From NCBI GenBank assembly GCA_016840515.1, contig JAEOSF010000016.1:1-64000 (forward strand): 64,000 bases of DNA, in the 5' to 3' direction. Positions 26,552 to 35,285 of the stretch are shown here, in pieces. The translations under genes and the position numbers were made by a program. The notes below the pieces were generated by a model. The model had not been told where the DNA came from. It saw nothing but the letters and a program-made list of their open reading frames with translations, and ran no database searches. The stretch is from Candidatus Borrarchaeum yapensis (lineage in GTDB: Archaea > Asgardarchaeota > Sifarchaeia > Borrarchaeales > Borrarchaeaceae). How positions within the stretch are numbered: position 1 is the first letter of the stretch; each line of letters starts with the position of its first letter.

Positions 26552-26974
26552 CTATTCAGATTGTGCTTTATATCCCAATTGCTTCAAGTATATACCAACA
26601 ATGGTTTTATAAAGACATTCTGGACACACACATTCCGTTTCCAGATTTTCAGAATAGAGATTTTTTACATTGTCAATCGCTTCTAAATAGTCTTTAATAG
26701 AAATGTGACTGTCTCTGACTTTAATGAGTTTTTTATTTGTTCCACATCTGATGAAACCATCACTATCTGCATATACCATATTTAAACAAAGTGACGCGTC
26801 TGAAGCTTTATCTGAACTTTCAAAGCAAGGTATGAAGCCGAAATCTACAAAGTTGATATCTTGAATCGAAGTTCCATTGATGCAATACTGCTCTTCGGAT
26901 TCAAGTTTGAGGCACGGACAGGGCATATAGCATTGAATTTGACGTGAGCCTTCTTTCAGCGTTTTCTTCATCAT
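26552..26974 (-). CDS. Cys-rich hypothetical protein
   Basis: 140 residues not recognised. It has many cysteines: IQCYMPCPCLKLESEEQYC near the N-terminus and ECVCPECLYK near the C-terminus, which may bind zinc or an Fe-S cluster. In the middle, CGTNKKLIKVRDSHISIKDYLEAIDNVKNL looks helical. There is no signal peptide. It stands alone between the nucleoside hydrolase and the B3/B4 gene. Two ATG codons in a row begin the frame, with a GGGGACC upstream. Confidence 0.6.
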   Translation of the reverse strand: MMKKTLKEGSRQIQCYMPCPCLKLESEEQYCINGTSIQDINFVDFGFIPCFESSDKASDASLCLNMVYADSDGFIRCGTNKKLIKVRDSHISIKDYLEAIDNVKNLYSENLETECVCPECLYKTIVGIYLKQLGYKAQSE

Positions 26975-27177
26975 AAAAATGGTCCCCTAGTTACTAAATC
27001 AATTCTTTTGCGCGATATTAAAATATAAGTGGTCTGATTTATCTAACTGAATCGTCTATTAAATAGATTATGAGTTTTTTCTCCACAATTCTTTTAGCGT
27101 TGAAAAATCTGTATGAATTCGATGCTATACTAATAGTAAAGAATTTAAACCATAGAACGAAGGCAGGTTGATTCAAA

Positions 27178-27828
27178 ATGGAGCTATCATATCATCAGGA
27201 GATCAGGAAAAGATTCCCCGATTTAAAGGTCAGTTTATTGACCGTTAAAGACCTTAAAATAGAAAAGGAAGCACCTCACTTAGAGAAATTCAAAGAAGTT
27301 GTTATTCAGGACATTAAATCATCTTATCTCTTAGAAACTCTCAAAGATAATGAGACTTTCAGAAAATACCGGGATTTCTTCTGGAAAATCAATATAGACC
27401 CAACGAAGATAAGACCCGCTTCTGAAGCTTTAATCAGGAGAATTCTTCAGGGAAAGCCATTACCGAAGATTAATACTGGTGTAGATGCGTATAATCTAGC
27501 ATCCATTAAAAGTGGGATTCCCCTCGCCGCTTTTAATTCCGATACAATTTCAGGAGAGCTCACCATGCGATTTGGTAATGAAAGTGAAGAATTCTTGGGC
27601 ATTGGTATGAAAAAACCTAAAATTTTAACAGGCAAGGAAATAGTAGTGACTGATGAGGAAAGATTAATTGCCATATATCCCTACAGGGATGCTGATTTTT
27701 CGAAGATCATGCCTATAACAAAAAATATTCTAATCATGTCCTGCGGCGTGCCTGGAATTGCATGGGAAACTGTTAAGGAAGCGGGCGAACTAGCCAGGGA
27801 ATATTTAGAAAGATTTTGCACGACCTAA
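27178..27828 (+). CDS. B3/B4 tRNA-binding-domain protein (PheRS-beta-like editing fold)
   Basis: 216 residues similar to stand-alone B3/B4 domains of phenylalanyl-tRNA synthetase beta: WKINIDPTKIRPASEALIRRILQGKPLPKINTGVDAYNLASIKSGIPLAAFNSDTI and the later YPYRDADFSKI. In PheRS this domain hydrolyses mischarged tRNA; free-standing copies are widespread but their roles are mostly unproven. A GGCAGGTTG stretch lies upstream of the ATG at 27178. The gene is monocistronic. Confidence 0.85.
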   Translation: MELSYHQEIRKRFPDLKVSLLTVKDLKIEKEAPHLEKFKEVVIQDIKSSYLLETLKDNETFRKYRDFFWKINIDPTKIRPASEALIRRILQGKPLPKINTGVDAYNLASIKSGIPLAAFNSDTISGELTMRFGNESEEFLGIGMKKPKILTGKEIVVTDEERLIAIYPYRDADFSKIMPITKNILIMSCGVPGIAWETVKEAGELAREYLERFCTT

Positions 27829-27886
27829 GTGACAGGTTAGTGTATAGTCCTTTTCTTATTAAATCACTTTAGCCTCACTAAGTAGT

Positions 27887-28162
27887 TCATTCACAGCGAA
27901 ATGCCGTTGCTAAATTAACTGTGTCGTAGTATTGCTAGCATCTCGAAACTTTGCCTTCTTTCAGAGTGAAAACCATTACCCAATCATGTTCATAGGCTTG
28001 ACCGGTGGCCTTGACGACTCCTCGATTACGTCCCTCAACGATCACCCTATCATCTTGAGCAGTAAAACCCAGGATTTCAAATGGTTCGGGTTGTACCTTC
28101 TCTTCGAGTTCTTTGAAGAACTGTGCCCCTTGTTCGCGAGTAGCAAAATCGATAGAGTCGCG
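27887..28162 (-). pseudogene. SnoaL/NTF2-like protein, decayed
   Basis: On the minus strand a frame absent from the ORF track reads DSIDFATREQGAQFFKELEE ... EPFEILGFTAQDDRVIVEG ... YEHDWVMVFTLKEGKVSRC-stop-QYYDTVNLATAFRCE-stop. This is the C-terminal two thirds of a SnoaL / ketosteroid-isomerase-like (NTF2-fold) protein. An in-frame TAG at 27935-27937 interrupts a conserved end; CAG to TAG would explain it. The N-terminal helix is missing, with a TGA and an A-run upstream. Codons are more GC-rich than the neighbours (GCCACCGGT), hinting at recent acquisition. Confidence 0.75.
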
Positions 28163-28236
28163 TCAATTTTTTTTTGGGATTCTAAAAGTATTTATAGATT
28201 TATGCCAAAATCTTTACGCGCAAGAGGTGTAAATTT

Positions 28237-28290
28237 ATGGGAAAAAAAGGCCGAAAGCAAGCTAAAAAGAAAAAAACGAAAAAGGAATAA
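28237..28290 (+). CDS. 17-residue lysine-rich micro-ORF
   Basis: The frame reads MGKKGRKQAKKKKTKKE. It has a GAGGTG ribosome binding site 7 bases before the ATG and a TATA-like TATTTATA at 28189-28196, which would give a leader of about 18 bases. The product would be strongly basic and could bind RNA or the ribosome. The short length means a chance frame cannot be excluded. Confidence 0.35.
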   Translation: MGKKGRKQAKKKKTKKE

Positions 28291-28383
28291 GTCTTTGCGA
28301 ATATAAGTGCATTGAGAGAAAAACACTTGATTTTTGAAGCGTGCCTCTCAAAATAATAGGCTGTAATCCCCTCGCAAGAAGAC

Positions 28384-28411
28384 CCCTCACCTTATTGGGT
28401 GGTAGTTCACT
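28384..28411 (+). repeat. Solo IS605-type right-end-like hairpin
   Basis: CTCACC-TTATTG-GGTGGT followed by AGTTCACT resembles the right-end signature of the small elements (hairpin then GGTAGTTCACT), in the orientation of copy 2. No left end or tnpB remnant is seen alongside, so it is a fragment or a coincidence. Confidence 0.35.
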
Positions 28412-28507
28412 GAATCGTTTCTTCAATAAAAAAAACCACCCTTATACTCAAAGTTTAGGCGGTAGAAGAATTTTTAAACACTTCTTTTCACTACTTTCTC
28501 GATAAAT

Positions 28508-29464
28508 ATGTTTGAAGAAGTTGAGGCAGCACGAGAAAGACTCAGGCTAATAGCCAATCGCACACCAGTAATGACTAGCCGTACACTTAATGCTATAACT
28601 GGGGGACAGATTTTTCTTAAATGCGAGAATTTTCAGCGAATTGGTGCCTTCAAATTTCGTGGAGCATATAATGCGATCAGCCAATTAACTTTTGAGGAAA
28701 AGCGAAAAGGGGTGATAACTCATTCTTCTGGTAATCATGCTCAAGCTGTTGCCTTAGCAGCCAATTTACTGGATGTTAATGCGGTTATAGTTATGCCAGA
28801 GAATTCCTCCCAAGTGAAAATCGCTGCAACACGTGGTTATGGTGCAAAAATTGTGTTTTGCGGAATTAAACCTACAGATCGTGCAGAAAAGACAGCAGAA
28901 TTAATTAAACAACATGAATATACGTTGATTCATCCTTACAACGATTTAAATGTCATTTATGGAGCGGGTACCGCTGCTTATGAATTAATTGATGAAGTAG
29001 GTTCGCTTGATATGGTTTTAGCACCAGTGGGTGGTGGAGGATTGATAAGTGGCACGTCAATTGCAGTTAAAGGTCTTTGTCCAGAGGCGAAGGTAATAGG
29101 AGTAGAGCCCAAAAATGCCAACGATGCTTACAGATCCTTTAAAACAGGTAAAATTGTTCCTTCAGTCAACCCTAATACTATTGCAGATGGACTTAGGACA
29201 TCATTGGGTAACATCACATTCAAGATTATCCAAGAAAATGTTGATGATATCTTGACTGTAACCGAGAAACAAATTCTAGAGGCCATGAAGTTTCTATGGG
29301 AACGAATGAAACTTGTAGTAGAACCATCAGGAGCAGTTCCGTTAGCTGGTTTACGTTTTGGAGACCTAAATGTTAAGAACAAAAGAGTTGGATTGATAAT
29401 AAGCGGCGGAAACATAGATCTAACGGCATTCTTTAAACTCCTAAGGCAACAAATACAGAGCTAA
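28508..29464 (+). CDS. Threonine/serine ammonia-lyase (PLP-dependent)
   Basis: 318 residues of the beta-family PLP enzymes. The PLP lysine is in KCENFQRIGAFKFRGAYNA, the substrate loop is SSGNHAQAVALAA, and the phosphate-binding glycine loop is APVGGGGLISGT. The C-terminal SGGNIDL is typical of short catabolic threonine dehydratases without a regulatory ACT domain. It deaminates threonine or serine to a 2-oxo acid. A second paralogue lies at 44726-45685. A TTTTTAAA box about 35 bases before the ATG suggests a short leader. Confidence 0.9.
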   Translation: MFEEVEAARERLRLIANRTPVMTSRTLNAITGGQIFLKCENFQRIGAFKFRGAYNAISQLTFEEKRKGVITHSSGNHAQAVALAANLLDVNAVIVMPENSSQVKIAATRGYGAKIVFCGIKPTDRAEKTAELIKQHEYTLIHPYNDLNVIYGAGTAAYELIDEVGSLDMVLAPVGGGGLISGTSIAVKGLCPEAKVIGVEPKNANDAYRSFKTGKIVPSVNPNTIADGLRTSLGNITFKIIQENVDDILTVTEKQILEAMKFLWERMKLVVEPSGAVPLAGLRFGDLNVKNKRVGLIISGGNIDLTAFFKLLRQQIQS

Positions 29465-29605
29465 AAGTCGTTTCGATCATCAATTAAGCTATGGAATGAT
29501 AGAGATCTTATTTGCCTAAGAAGTGAGGTTTTTAATAAAGATAATTTATTTTTTCTATGCAGACTCGTAATTGCTTAGTTATTTTATAGGGGGCAGCATG
29601 GCAAA

Positions 29606-30034
29606 ATGGAGTCAGCAAAGGATCATTTCAATAAAGGAACAGTATATTTGGCACAAGGCCAATATAGAGAAGCAAAAAAAGAGTACGATCAAGCTGTAAA
29701 ACTAGATCCTAATTTCGTCAAGCCATGGAGCAATATGGGATATGCTTTTTTCAAATTGCATGAGTATGAAAAAGCAATTTATTGTTTTCAAAAAGCATTA
29801 AGCATCGATTCTGAACTAGCAGATACTTGGAATAACTTGGGAGCTGCTCATTATGAACTAGGTGACAACAAGAAGGCATATGAGTGTTTTCAAAATGCAG
29901 TAAGAATAAACCCTGACCATGCATTAACATGGTATAATATGGGCCTTCTTTACATAAGTTCACATAATCCTATTAAGGCTCTTGAATGTTATCGAAAAGC
30001 GATTAGCTTAAAACCTAAATTAGCAGAGCACTGA
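29606..30034 (+). CDS. TPR-repeat protein, short
   Basis: 142 residues, about four TPR units back to back (PWSNMGYAFFKLHEYEKAIYCF, TWNNLGAAHYELGDNKKAYECF, TWYNMGLLYISSHNPIKALECY). No other domain is present. The ATG at 29606 (MESAKDHFNKG) is in phase with the repeats; a GGGGGC stretch lies 14 bases upstream. It is convergent with the DUF362-SCP2 gene. Confidence 0.85.
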   Translation: MESAKDHFNKGTVYLAQGQYREAKKEYDQAVKLDPNFVKPWSNMGYAFFKLHEYEKAIYCFQKALSIDSELADTWNNLGAAHYELGDNKKAYECFQNAVRINPDHALTWYNMGLLYISSHNPIKALECYRKAISLKPKLAEH

Positions 30035-30064
30035 TTATCCAAAGAAAGAATCTGTTGTTTTCCA

Positions 30065-31504
30065 TCATTCTCCTAAATCATGATAACTCTCCCAACAAAT
30101 CGCTGAATATGTCTTTGCGTCATCGAATTTTGCCATGCCGCTGCCTCCCTGGATCTTATAAACACCATCATAATATGCTTGGACTCCATCCACTTCGCCA
30201 AGTTGAATTTGTACCCATGTTTCCGTATCAGTTTCAAAAATTACATCTGGATTTTTATCGCAAGTACCTTCGATAACATTTACCTTGTCTTGTTCAAAAA
30301 CACAATAAAAGGGACCAGGTTCTCCATCTAGAATGAATTGAGCAATTTTTGGCTTCTTTTTAGCCCATTTTTTCATTTTTTCTTTGGCTTTTTCACTCCG
30401 ATTTATCTTTTCCATTCTAGCAATTACTTCAGCCTTTCCCGATCTTTTTACCCCACTGGGTGGTTTTGGAACGGCTTTCGGAGCGGATGGTTTACTTTTG
30501 GATTGCCAGCCCTCAAAAGCATCTTGCCATTCAGCAAATATAGCATCTTGGATGAATGTGGCACCTTCTTCAAAAGATATAGATTTGGCAGCTAACTCCT
30601 CTCGCAACTCCTTTACTTGTTTTCTGTATCCCTCTACAACATTTTCAGGCGGTTTCTTAAACGACGTTGGCTTAACATCACTTATTGAATTGCCTTTAAG
30701 TTCAATGGTTTCCATGCTGAGTGAACCAATATTTTTTTGTTCGGCTAATTGAAAATGTGTAATACTTATAGGAACATATCCAGCGATGGTAGCCGCGACA
30801 GTATCTACTGCTAAAAGATTATCACCTGCTAAAACAAAACCTAATTCCTTAGGATCACCTTTAAGCGGACCCCATCCATCCATACCGATGATACCGTCAA
30901 CGACAATTAGGTCGGAAGGAAATGCAGAATTTATATCTACAATGATTTCATTGAGTCCTTTAAAATGAAGTCGTCCTTTCTTACGTTCTGGGAGTAAACC
31001 AAACATATTCTTTAAACTAACAGTTATATCGCAAAAAACATGAGATTTTAATACTGGAACGTTGACTATTTTATCTGCTTTTGTTAAGACGTTGGAAATA
31101 GTCAACTTCTTTGCAATATAGGCGTTGGGATGATCTATAGTCACCATTTCTCCTTCGCTTAAGTTGACGACCTGTACATCAATCCCATTTGTTGATTTTA
31201 GTTTTTCTATGGCATCTTTCGAGCCTGAAGACATATACATCAGGTCAAAGTGTTGACTTGTAGCTTCTGATTCACCAACAATAATTTTTGCAGGATTACA
31301 AGAATCAATTAATTTGATCAACGTAGTGAGTACTTTTGGATTAGTATATGACCCCTGTTTTCCTGGCACGCCTCCACACCAATTAGGGTGTATAAAGACG
31401 GTCTCTCCTTTATTTATAAAACTTCTTATTCCACCTAACAGATTAATTGACTTTTCAACGGCAATTTCAGGATCAGTTTCCTTAATGATTGATACCATAG
31501 GCAT
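30065..31504 (-). CDS. DUF362 protein fused to a C-terminal SCP2 sterol-carrier domain
   Basis: 479 residues. Residues about 1-290 are a DUF362 domain (VFIHPNWCGG, VPVLKSHVFCDITVSLKNMFGLLPERKKGRLHF, DLIVVDGIIGMDGWGPLKG). A Lys/Pro-rich linker (SKPSAPKAVPKPPSGVKRSGK) leads to an SCP2-like lipid-binding domain (PFYCVFEQDKVNVIEGTCDKNPDVIFETDTETWVQIQLGEVD ... IQGGSGMAKF). SCP2 domains bind lipids or acyl-CoA; DUF362 is of unknown activity. The usual ferredoxin part of some DUF362 proteins is absent. AGGAGGTAGG precedes the ATG at a good distance. Confidence 0.88.
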   Translation of the reverse strand: MPMVSIIKETDPEIAVEKSINLLGGIRSFINKGETVFIHPNWCGGVPGKQGSYTNPKVLTTLIKLIDSCNPAKIIVGESEATSQHFDLMYMSSGSKDAIEKLKSTNGIDVQVVNLSEGEMVTIDHPNAYIAKKLTISNVLTKADKIVNVPVLKSHVFCDITVSLKNMFGLLPERKKGRLHFKGLNEIIVDINSAFPSDLIVVDGIIGMDGWGPLKGDPKELGFVLAGDNLLAVDTVAATIAGYVPISITHFQLAEQKNIGSLSMETIELKGNSISDVKPTSFKKPPENVVEGYRKQVKELREELAAKSISFEEGATFIQDAIFAEWQDAFEGWQSKSKPSAPKAVPKPPSGVKRSGKAEVIARMEKINRSEKAKEKMKKWAKKKPKIAQFILDGEPGPFYCVFEQDKVNVIEGTCDKNPDVIFETDTETWVQIQLGEVDGVQAYYDGVYKIQGGSGMAKFDDAKTYSAICWESYHDLGE

Positions 31505-31755
31505 TCAGTTCCTACCTCCTAGAATCAAGCTTCTTGACAACATTCGAAAATAAAAATGTTCGCTTCCAACTGATTAAATTCTATTTTTTAAAATTCAGTA
31601 ATTCAGAAAAATGAAATTATAACTTAAGCATGGAAAATTCAAAAATGAAGAAAGGAATTCTTCTGATTGAATGACGTTCTTCAAACGGTTAGGGAGAACG
31701 AATATAATAGATTAATATCTTAAGTATAATGAATTACGGTATGGGGGTTCTTATT

Positions 31756-32952
31756 ATGCTAAGTAAAGCAATGATTGAGTTTTTCTATCAGGCGGCACAT
31801 ATACAGAGATGGAATGATCATATTAGGCCTCAGGGTTTTACAGAACTTGATAAACAAGCACATAAAATGATTATAGCGTATGTACTGGCAAAATATGAGG
31901 AAACCGAAAGAAAGGTGGAAATAAATTGGAAAGGCTTAATTGAAGGTGGACTTTTTGAATTTCTGCATCGAATATTTCTTACTGATATCAAGCCTCCCAT
32001 TTTTCACAAACTTATGCGTCGTAAAGGGAAAGAACTCAACGAATGGGTTTTAGACCAACTCAAAAATAAGATAGATCTTCACGAGAAATTCTTTAAGGAC
32101 TTTAGAGAATATTTATTCGCACCAATTTTGCCCTTAGAGAAGAAAATATTAAGAGCTGCTCACTATCTTGCAACTAACTGGGAATTTCGAATTATATATA
32201 ATTTAAACAAGGATATGTACGGACTTGAAAGTACCAAAGCAGCGATCGAAAACGAACTTAAGGAACACATAGACCTCATAGGTGTACAAAGATTAGTATC
32301 AGATAAAGTAAACGCGTTTATAGACTTTGTTGGACAATTGAGGTTTCAACAACGCTGGGCTCAAACACCTAGACTTCCAGAGACATCTGTTATGGGACAC
32401 ATGTTAGTAGTTGCTATGTTGTCATACCTGTTTTCGATAAAATTAAACGCTTGCTCAAAAAGGCTTGTTAATAATTATTTTACAGGTCTTTTCCATGATC
32501 TTCCCGAAGTTTTGACCAGAGATATTGTTTCTCCTGTGAAAAAAGCTGTTGAGGGCCTCAGAGCTATAATTGAAGAGATTGAGAAAGAACAACTCGAAGA
32601 AAAACTTCTACCACTTCTTCCCTCTGCTTGGCACAAAGATTTCAGATATTTCATAGAAGATGAATTTGAAAGCAAGATCAAAACTGAAAATAATAAAATA
32701 AAACTTGTTAGTTCGGAAAAGATCAATGAGTCGTTCAATAGCGATTCTTATTCTCCAGTAGATGGCAAAATAATCAAGATATGCGATGATCTTGCAGCCT
32801 ATGTTGAGACTTACTTTTCAATTTCGCATGGGATAACTTCAGAAATTCTCATTAATGCTCATAATGCTCTTTACAATCAGTATAAAACGAAAAAGGTTGC
32901 TGGAATAGATTTTGGTGAATTATTTGAGCAGTTCAACATAAGTATTGAATGA
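31756..32952 (+). CDS. HD-domain hydrolase (YfbR-like)
   Basis: 398 residues. The HD metal site is made by SVMGHMLVVAM (His), GLFHDLPEVLTRDIVSPVK (His-Asp) and the later DDLAAYVE (Asp). Such enzymes hydrolyse nucleotides or phosphate esters; this one resembles the HD hydrolases related to 5'-deoxynucleotidase but carries an extra helical N-terminal domain (residues 1-200) with a partial repeat, HRIFLTDIKPPIFHKL. The substrate is unknown. The track begins at 31729, but GGGGGTT before the ATG at 31756 (MLSKAMIEFF) supports the later start. Confidence 0.82.
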   Translation: MLSKAMIEFFYQAAHIQRWNDHIRPQGFTELDKQAHKMIIAYVLAKYEETERKVEINWKGLIEGGLFEFLHRIFLTDIKPPIFHKLMRRKGKELNEWVLDQLKNKIDLHEKFFKDFREYLFAPILPLEKKILRAAHYLATNWEFRIIYNLNKDMYGLESTKAAIENELKEHIDLIGVQRLVSDKVNAFIDFVGQLRFQQRWAQTPRLPETSVMGHMLVVAMLSYLFSIKLNACSKRLVNNYFTGLFHDLPEVLTRDIVSPVKKAVEGLRAIIEEIEKEQLEEKLLPLLPSAWHKDFRYFIEDEFESKIKTENNKIKLVSSEKINESFNSDSYSPVDGKIIKICDDLAAYVETYFSISHGITSEILINAHNALYNQYKTKKVAGIDFGELFEQFNISIE

Positions 32953-32975
32953 TTAAGTTAAAAAAAAATTCAAAT

Positions 32976-33083
32976 TCACATTAATTGATGTGGTTGACTA
33001 AGCCTCAACACCATATAGTAGCCAAACGCGATGGCGATAGCAATTATGATAAGGATAATAAGAATTTTAACTTTAACACTCAT
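32976..33083 (-). CDS. 35-residue single-pass membrane protein (missed by ORF track)
   Basis: The minus strand encodes MSVKVKILIILIIIAIAIAFGYYMV-LRLSQPHQLM. It is one transmembrane helix preceded by a short basic N-terminus. A strong GGTGGAGG ribosome binding site lies about 10 bases before the ATG at 33083. It is 110 bases downstream of the molybdopterin oxidoreductase stop on the same strand and could be translated from its mRNA. The function is unknown; a small membrane subunit or anchor is an inference. Confidence 0.6.
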   Translation of the reverse strand: MSVKVKILIILIIIAIAIAFGYYMVLRLSQPHQLM

Positions 33084-33192
33084 TTTTCGATGCCTCCACC
33101 GTTTGTTAATTACAAATTAAGTTTACTTCATCATATATATTTTCGATTAGACAATATACGAAACCATCTATTTAAGTGAAAACTAAGAAAAA

Positions 33193-35142
33193 CTATATTT
33201 TTTCAAGATCTACGAAAGTGGAATTAAAAGTGGAACCATAACTTGACTTTTGAAAATCATCATTGGTGAGAACATTGACATTTTTTTTATCTTTCGATAA
33301 AGACACCCACGGAGATCTAAAAGTCCAAATCACCCCACTTGGTACTTTATCGCTAACCTTGACTGGTAAGACAAGTGAACCTTTTTCATTAAAAACACGA
33401 ACACTATCCCAGTCTTTAATTCTCCTCTTTAATGAGTCCTTTGGACTTATTATAACATAAGGTTGAATCGGGTTGATGTTAAAAAACTGCGAATGTAAGA
33501 ACGAGGGATGACTAGTAGAAATAAGCCGTAGAGGAAATTGGGGGTGTTCATCTAGTATTGTTGGGAAACTTGAGAGTCCAAGTTCTTGTGCTTTTGATGA
33601 GCTAAATTCTATTTTTCCAGATGTCGTTTGGAATTCCAATAAGGGCAGCTGTTTCATTCGCAAGAAGCCTTTTTCTAGTAAATTCTCATAATTTCCTTCG
33701 ATGCTCTTAGAAGTTGAAATTAACCTTTTAATCACATCTTCATCAGGTTCAAAAAGCTCTGGCTGTGAAAGTCTCATTCTTTTTGCTAGAAGCCGGAACA
33801 CATTAGAATTGCTTTTTGCCTCACCTAGCGGTTCAATTGCTTTTTGGTTTAATGCGAGATAATAATGCCAATAAGAGATATGAATATCCATCGTCTCAAA
33901 GAAGGAAGTAGCGGGAAGGACGATATCCGCATACATAGCAGTATCTGTTAAGAACAAATCATGTACTATAACAAACAAATCTTCACGTAAAAGCCCATTT
34001 TTAACAAGCGTTTGGTTGGGAGATGTAGCTGCAGGATTCGAATTGTAAATAAAAAGAAATTGGATTTCTTTTGATATCAGATCTCTACCGAGTTGCGAAC
34101 TTATATATTTTACTGGATCATTAGATCTTAAGTGTGTAGCCTTCAAATATGCTTTATCAAAATCTCTTTCACTATTACAGTAGTAAAAACCACGAGGAAC
34201 CCCCAAAGCAGGTAAAAGGCATATCGCACGAACAATCTCGCCTCCATTAATTTGTTTTTGCAATCCAAAACCAATATTAATAATGCTGGGTTTTAGAGCA
34301 GCATAATCTTCTGCAAAAGACTTTAATTCTTGAATGGAGATTCCAGTTTGTTCAGAGACGTATTCGGCAGTATATTTAGATAGATATCCTTTAAACTCTT
34401 CAAAACCGATAGTATGTTCGTTTATAAAATTAGAATCTATTAATTCATTGTCGATAAGATATTTTGCGATACCAAGGGCAAAAATACCATCAGTGGCTGG
34501 GTGTATCCTAAGATGTGTACCAATCCTTGTTGTTTCAGTAGCAATTGGGTCGATAATGTATATTTTCGCTCCTTTCTCTTTAGCCTGTCTTGCCAAATTA
34601 AAATTATGACAATTACTGATAGCGGCGTTAAACCCCCAGTAAACAATTAACTTTGAATTAAGCATCTCTTCGGGTTTTCTACCGTATCTCTTACCATAGT
34701 GCAGTTCTATAGCTAATTCTCCGGCTGCATCACAGATCGAATATGTAGTTTCTGAGCTGCCTATGACATTAAAAAATCTTTTTGGGAAATGTAAGCTGAT
34801 TAATCCACTATTACCTCCGTAGTCATAGTGAAGAACAGAATTTGATCCGTGTTCATCAACCACCTTTGTCAGTCTGGATGCTATCTCATCGAGGGCATCA
34901 TCCCAAGAAATTCTCTTAAATTTACCCTCACCTTTTGAACCGGTCCTCCTAAGTGGATAAAGCACACGATCTTTATGATAAACATACTCAATCAAGTTCT
35001 GACCTTTTGGGCACAAATAACCTTGTGTGATCGGATGTTTAGAGTTTGCTTTTACTTCGATTAGTTTGCCTTCATCCACAGCGGTCACAATACCACAGGT
35101 ATCATAACAATCCCGCGGACATGTATTAAAAAATCGCTTCAT
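33193..35142 (-). CDS. Molybdopterin-dependent oxidoreductase, DMSO-reductase family
   Basis: 649 residues. The N-terminus holds a 4Fe-4S site (FNTCPRDCYDTCG ... YLCPKGQN). The molybdopterin domains follow: RISWDDALDEIASRL, HYDYGGNSGL, TYSICDAAGELA (probable metal-ligand region), YIIDPIATETTRIGTHLRIHPATDGIFALG and ADIVLPATSFFE. The C-terminal domain binds the second cofactor guanine (VRVFNEKGSLVLPVKV). No Tat signal is present, so the enzyme is cytosolic. The reaction cannot be set from sequence alone; formate- or hydroxytransferase-type activities are possible. A MoaD-like gene lies 140 bases upstream on the same strand. Confidence 0.92.
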   Translation of the reverse strand: MKRFFNTCPRDCYDTCGIVTAVDEGKLIEVKANSKHPITQGYLCPKGQNLIEYVYHKDRVLYPLRRTGSKGEGKFKRISWDDALDEIASRLTKVVDEHGSNSVLHYDYGGNSGLISLHFPKRFFNVIGSSETTYSICDAAGELAIELHYGKRYGRKPEEMLNSKLIVYWGFNAAISNCHNFNLARQAKEKGAKIYIIDPIATETTRIGTHLRIHPATDGIFALGIAKYLIDNELIDSNFINEHTIGFEEFKGYLSKYTAEYVSEQTGISIQELKSFAEDYAALKPSIINIGFGLQKQINGGEIVRAICLLPALGVPRGFYYCNSERDFDKAYLKATHLRSNDPVKYISSQLGRDLISKEIQFLFIYNSNPAATSPNQTLVKNGLLREDLFVIVHDLFLTDTAMYADIVLPATSFFETMDIHISYWHYYLALNQKAIEPLGEAKSNSNVFRLLAKRMRLSQPELFEPDEDVIKRLISTSKSIEGNYENLLEKGFLRMKQLPLLEFQTTSGKIEFSSSKAQELGLSSFPTILDEHPQFPLRLISTSHPSFLHSQFFNINPIQPYVIISPKDSLKRRIKDWDSVRVFNEKGSLVLPVKVSDKVPSGVIWTFRSPWVSLSKDKKNVNVLTNDDFQKSSYGSTFNSTFVDLEKI

Positions 35143-35163
35143 ACAAAAGCATGCTTGGACTCA

Positions 35164-35172
35164 TTAAATAAA
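35164..35172 (-). promoter_or_regulatory. TATA-like box of the molybdopterin oxidoreductase gene
   Basis: On the minus strand TTTATTTAA is centred about 26 bases before the ATG at 35142, and no ribosome binding site precedes that ATG. This spacing fits a leaderless archaeal transcript. Confidence 0.45.
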
Positions 35173-35285
35173 GCTTTGTACAACTGCATTCTAGTTAGAA
35201 TAAAATTCTCTCTGGCCTTTCAGAAAAAATGATAATGCTTCTTTTCCCCTCTTTTCACGAAGGCCGATTTCTATCGCATCAATTA

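Noticed and set aside
27932-28306. Track ORF of 124 residues on the plus strand
   Set aside because: It is the antisense of the SnoaL-like pseudogene plus the micro-ORF region; the minus-strand frame has clear family features.
32985-33179. Track ORF of 64 residues on the plus strand
   Set aside because: It is antisense to the 35-residue membrane gene, which has a strong ribosome binding site on the minus strand.
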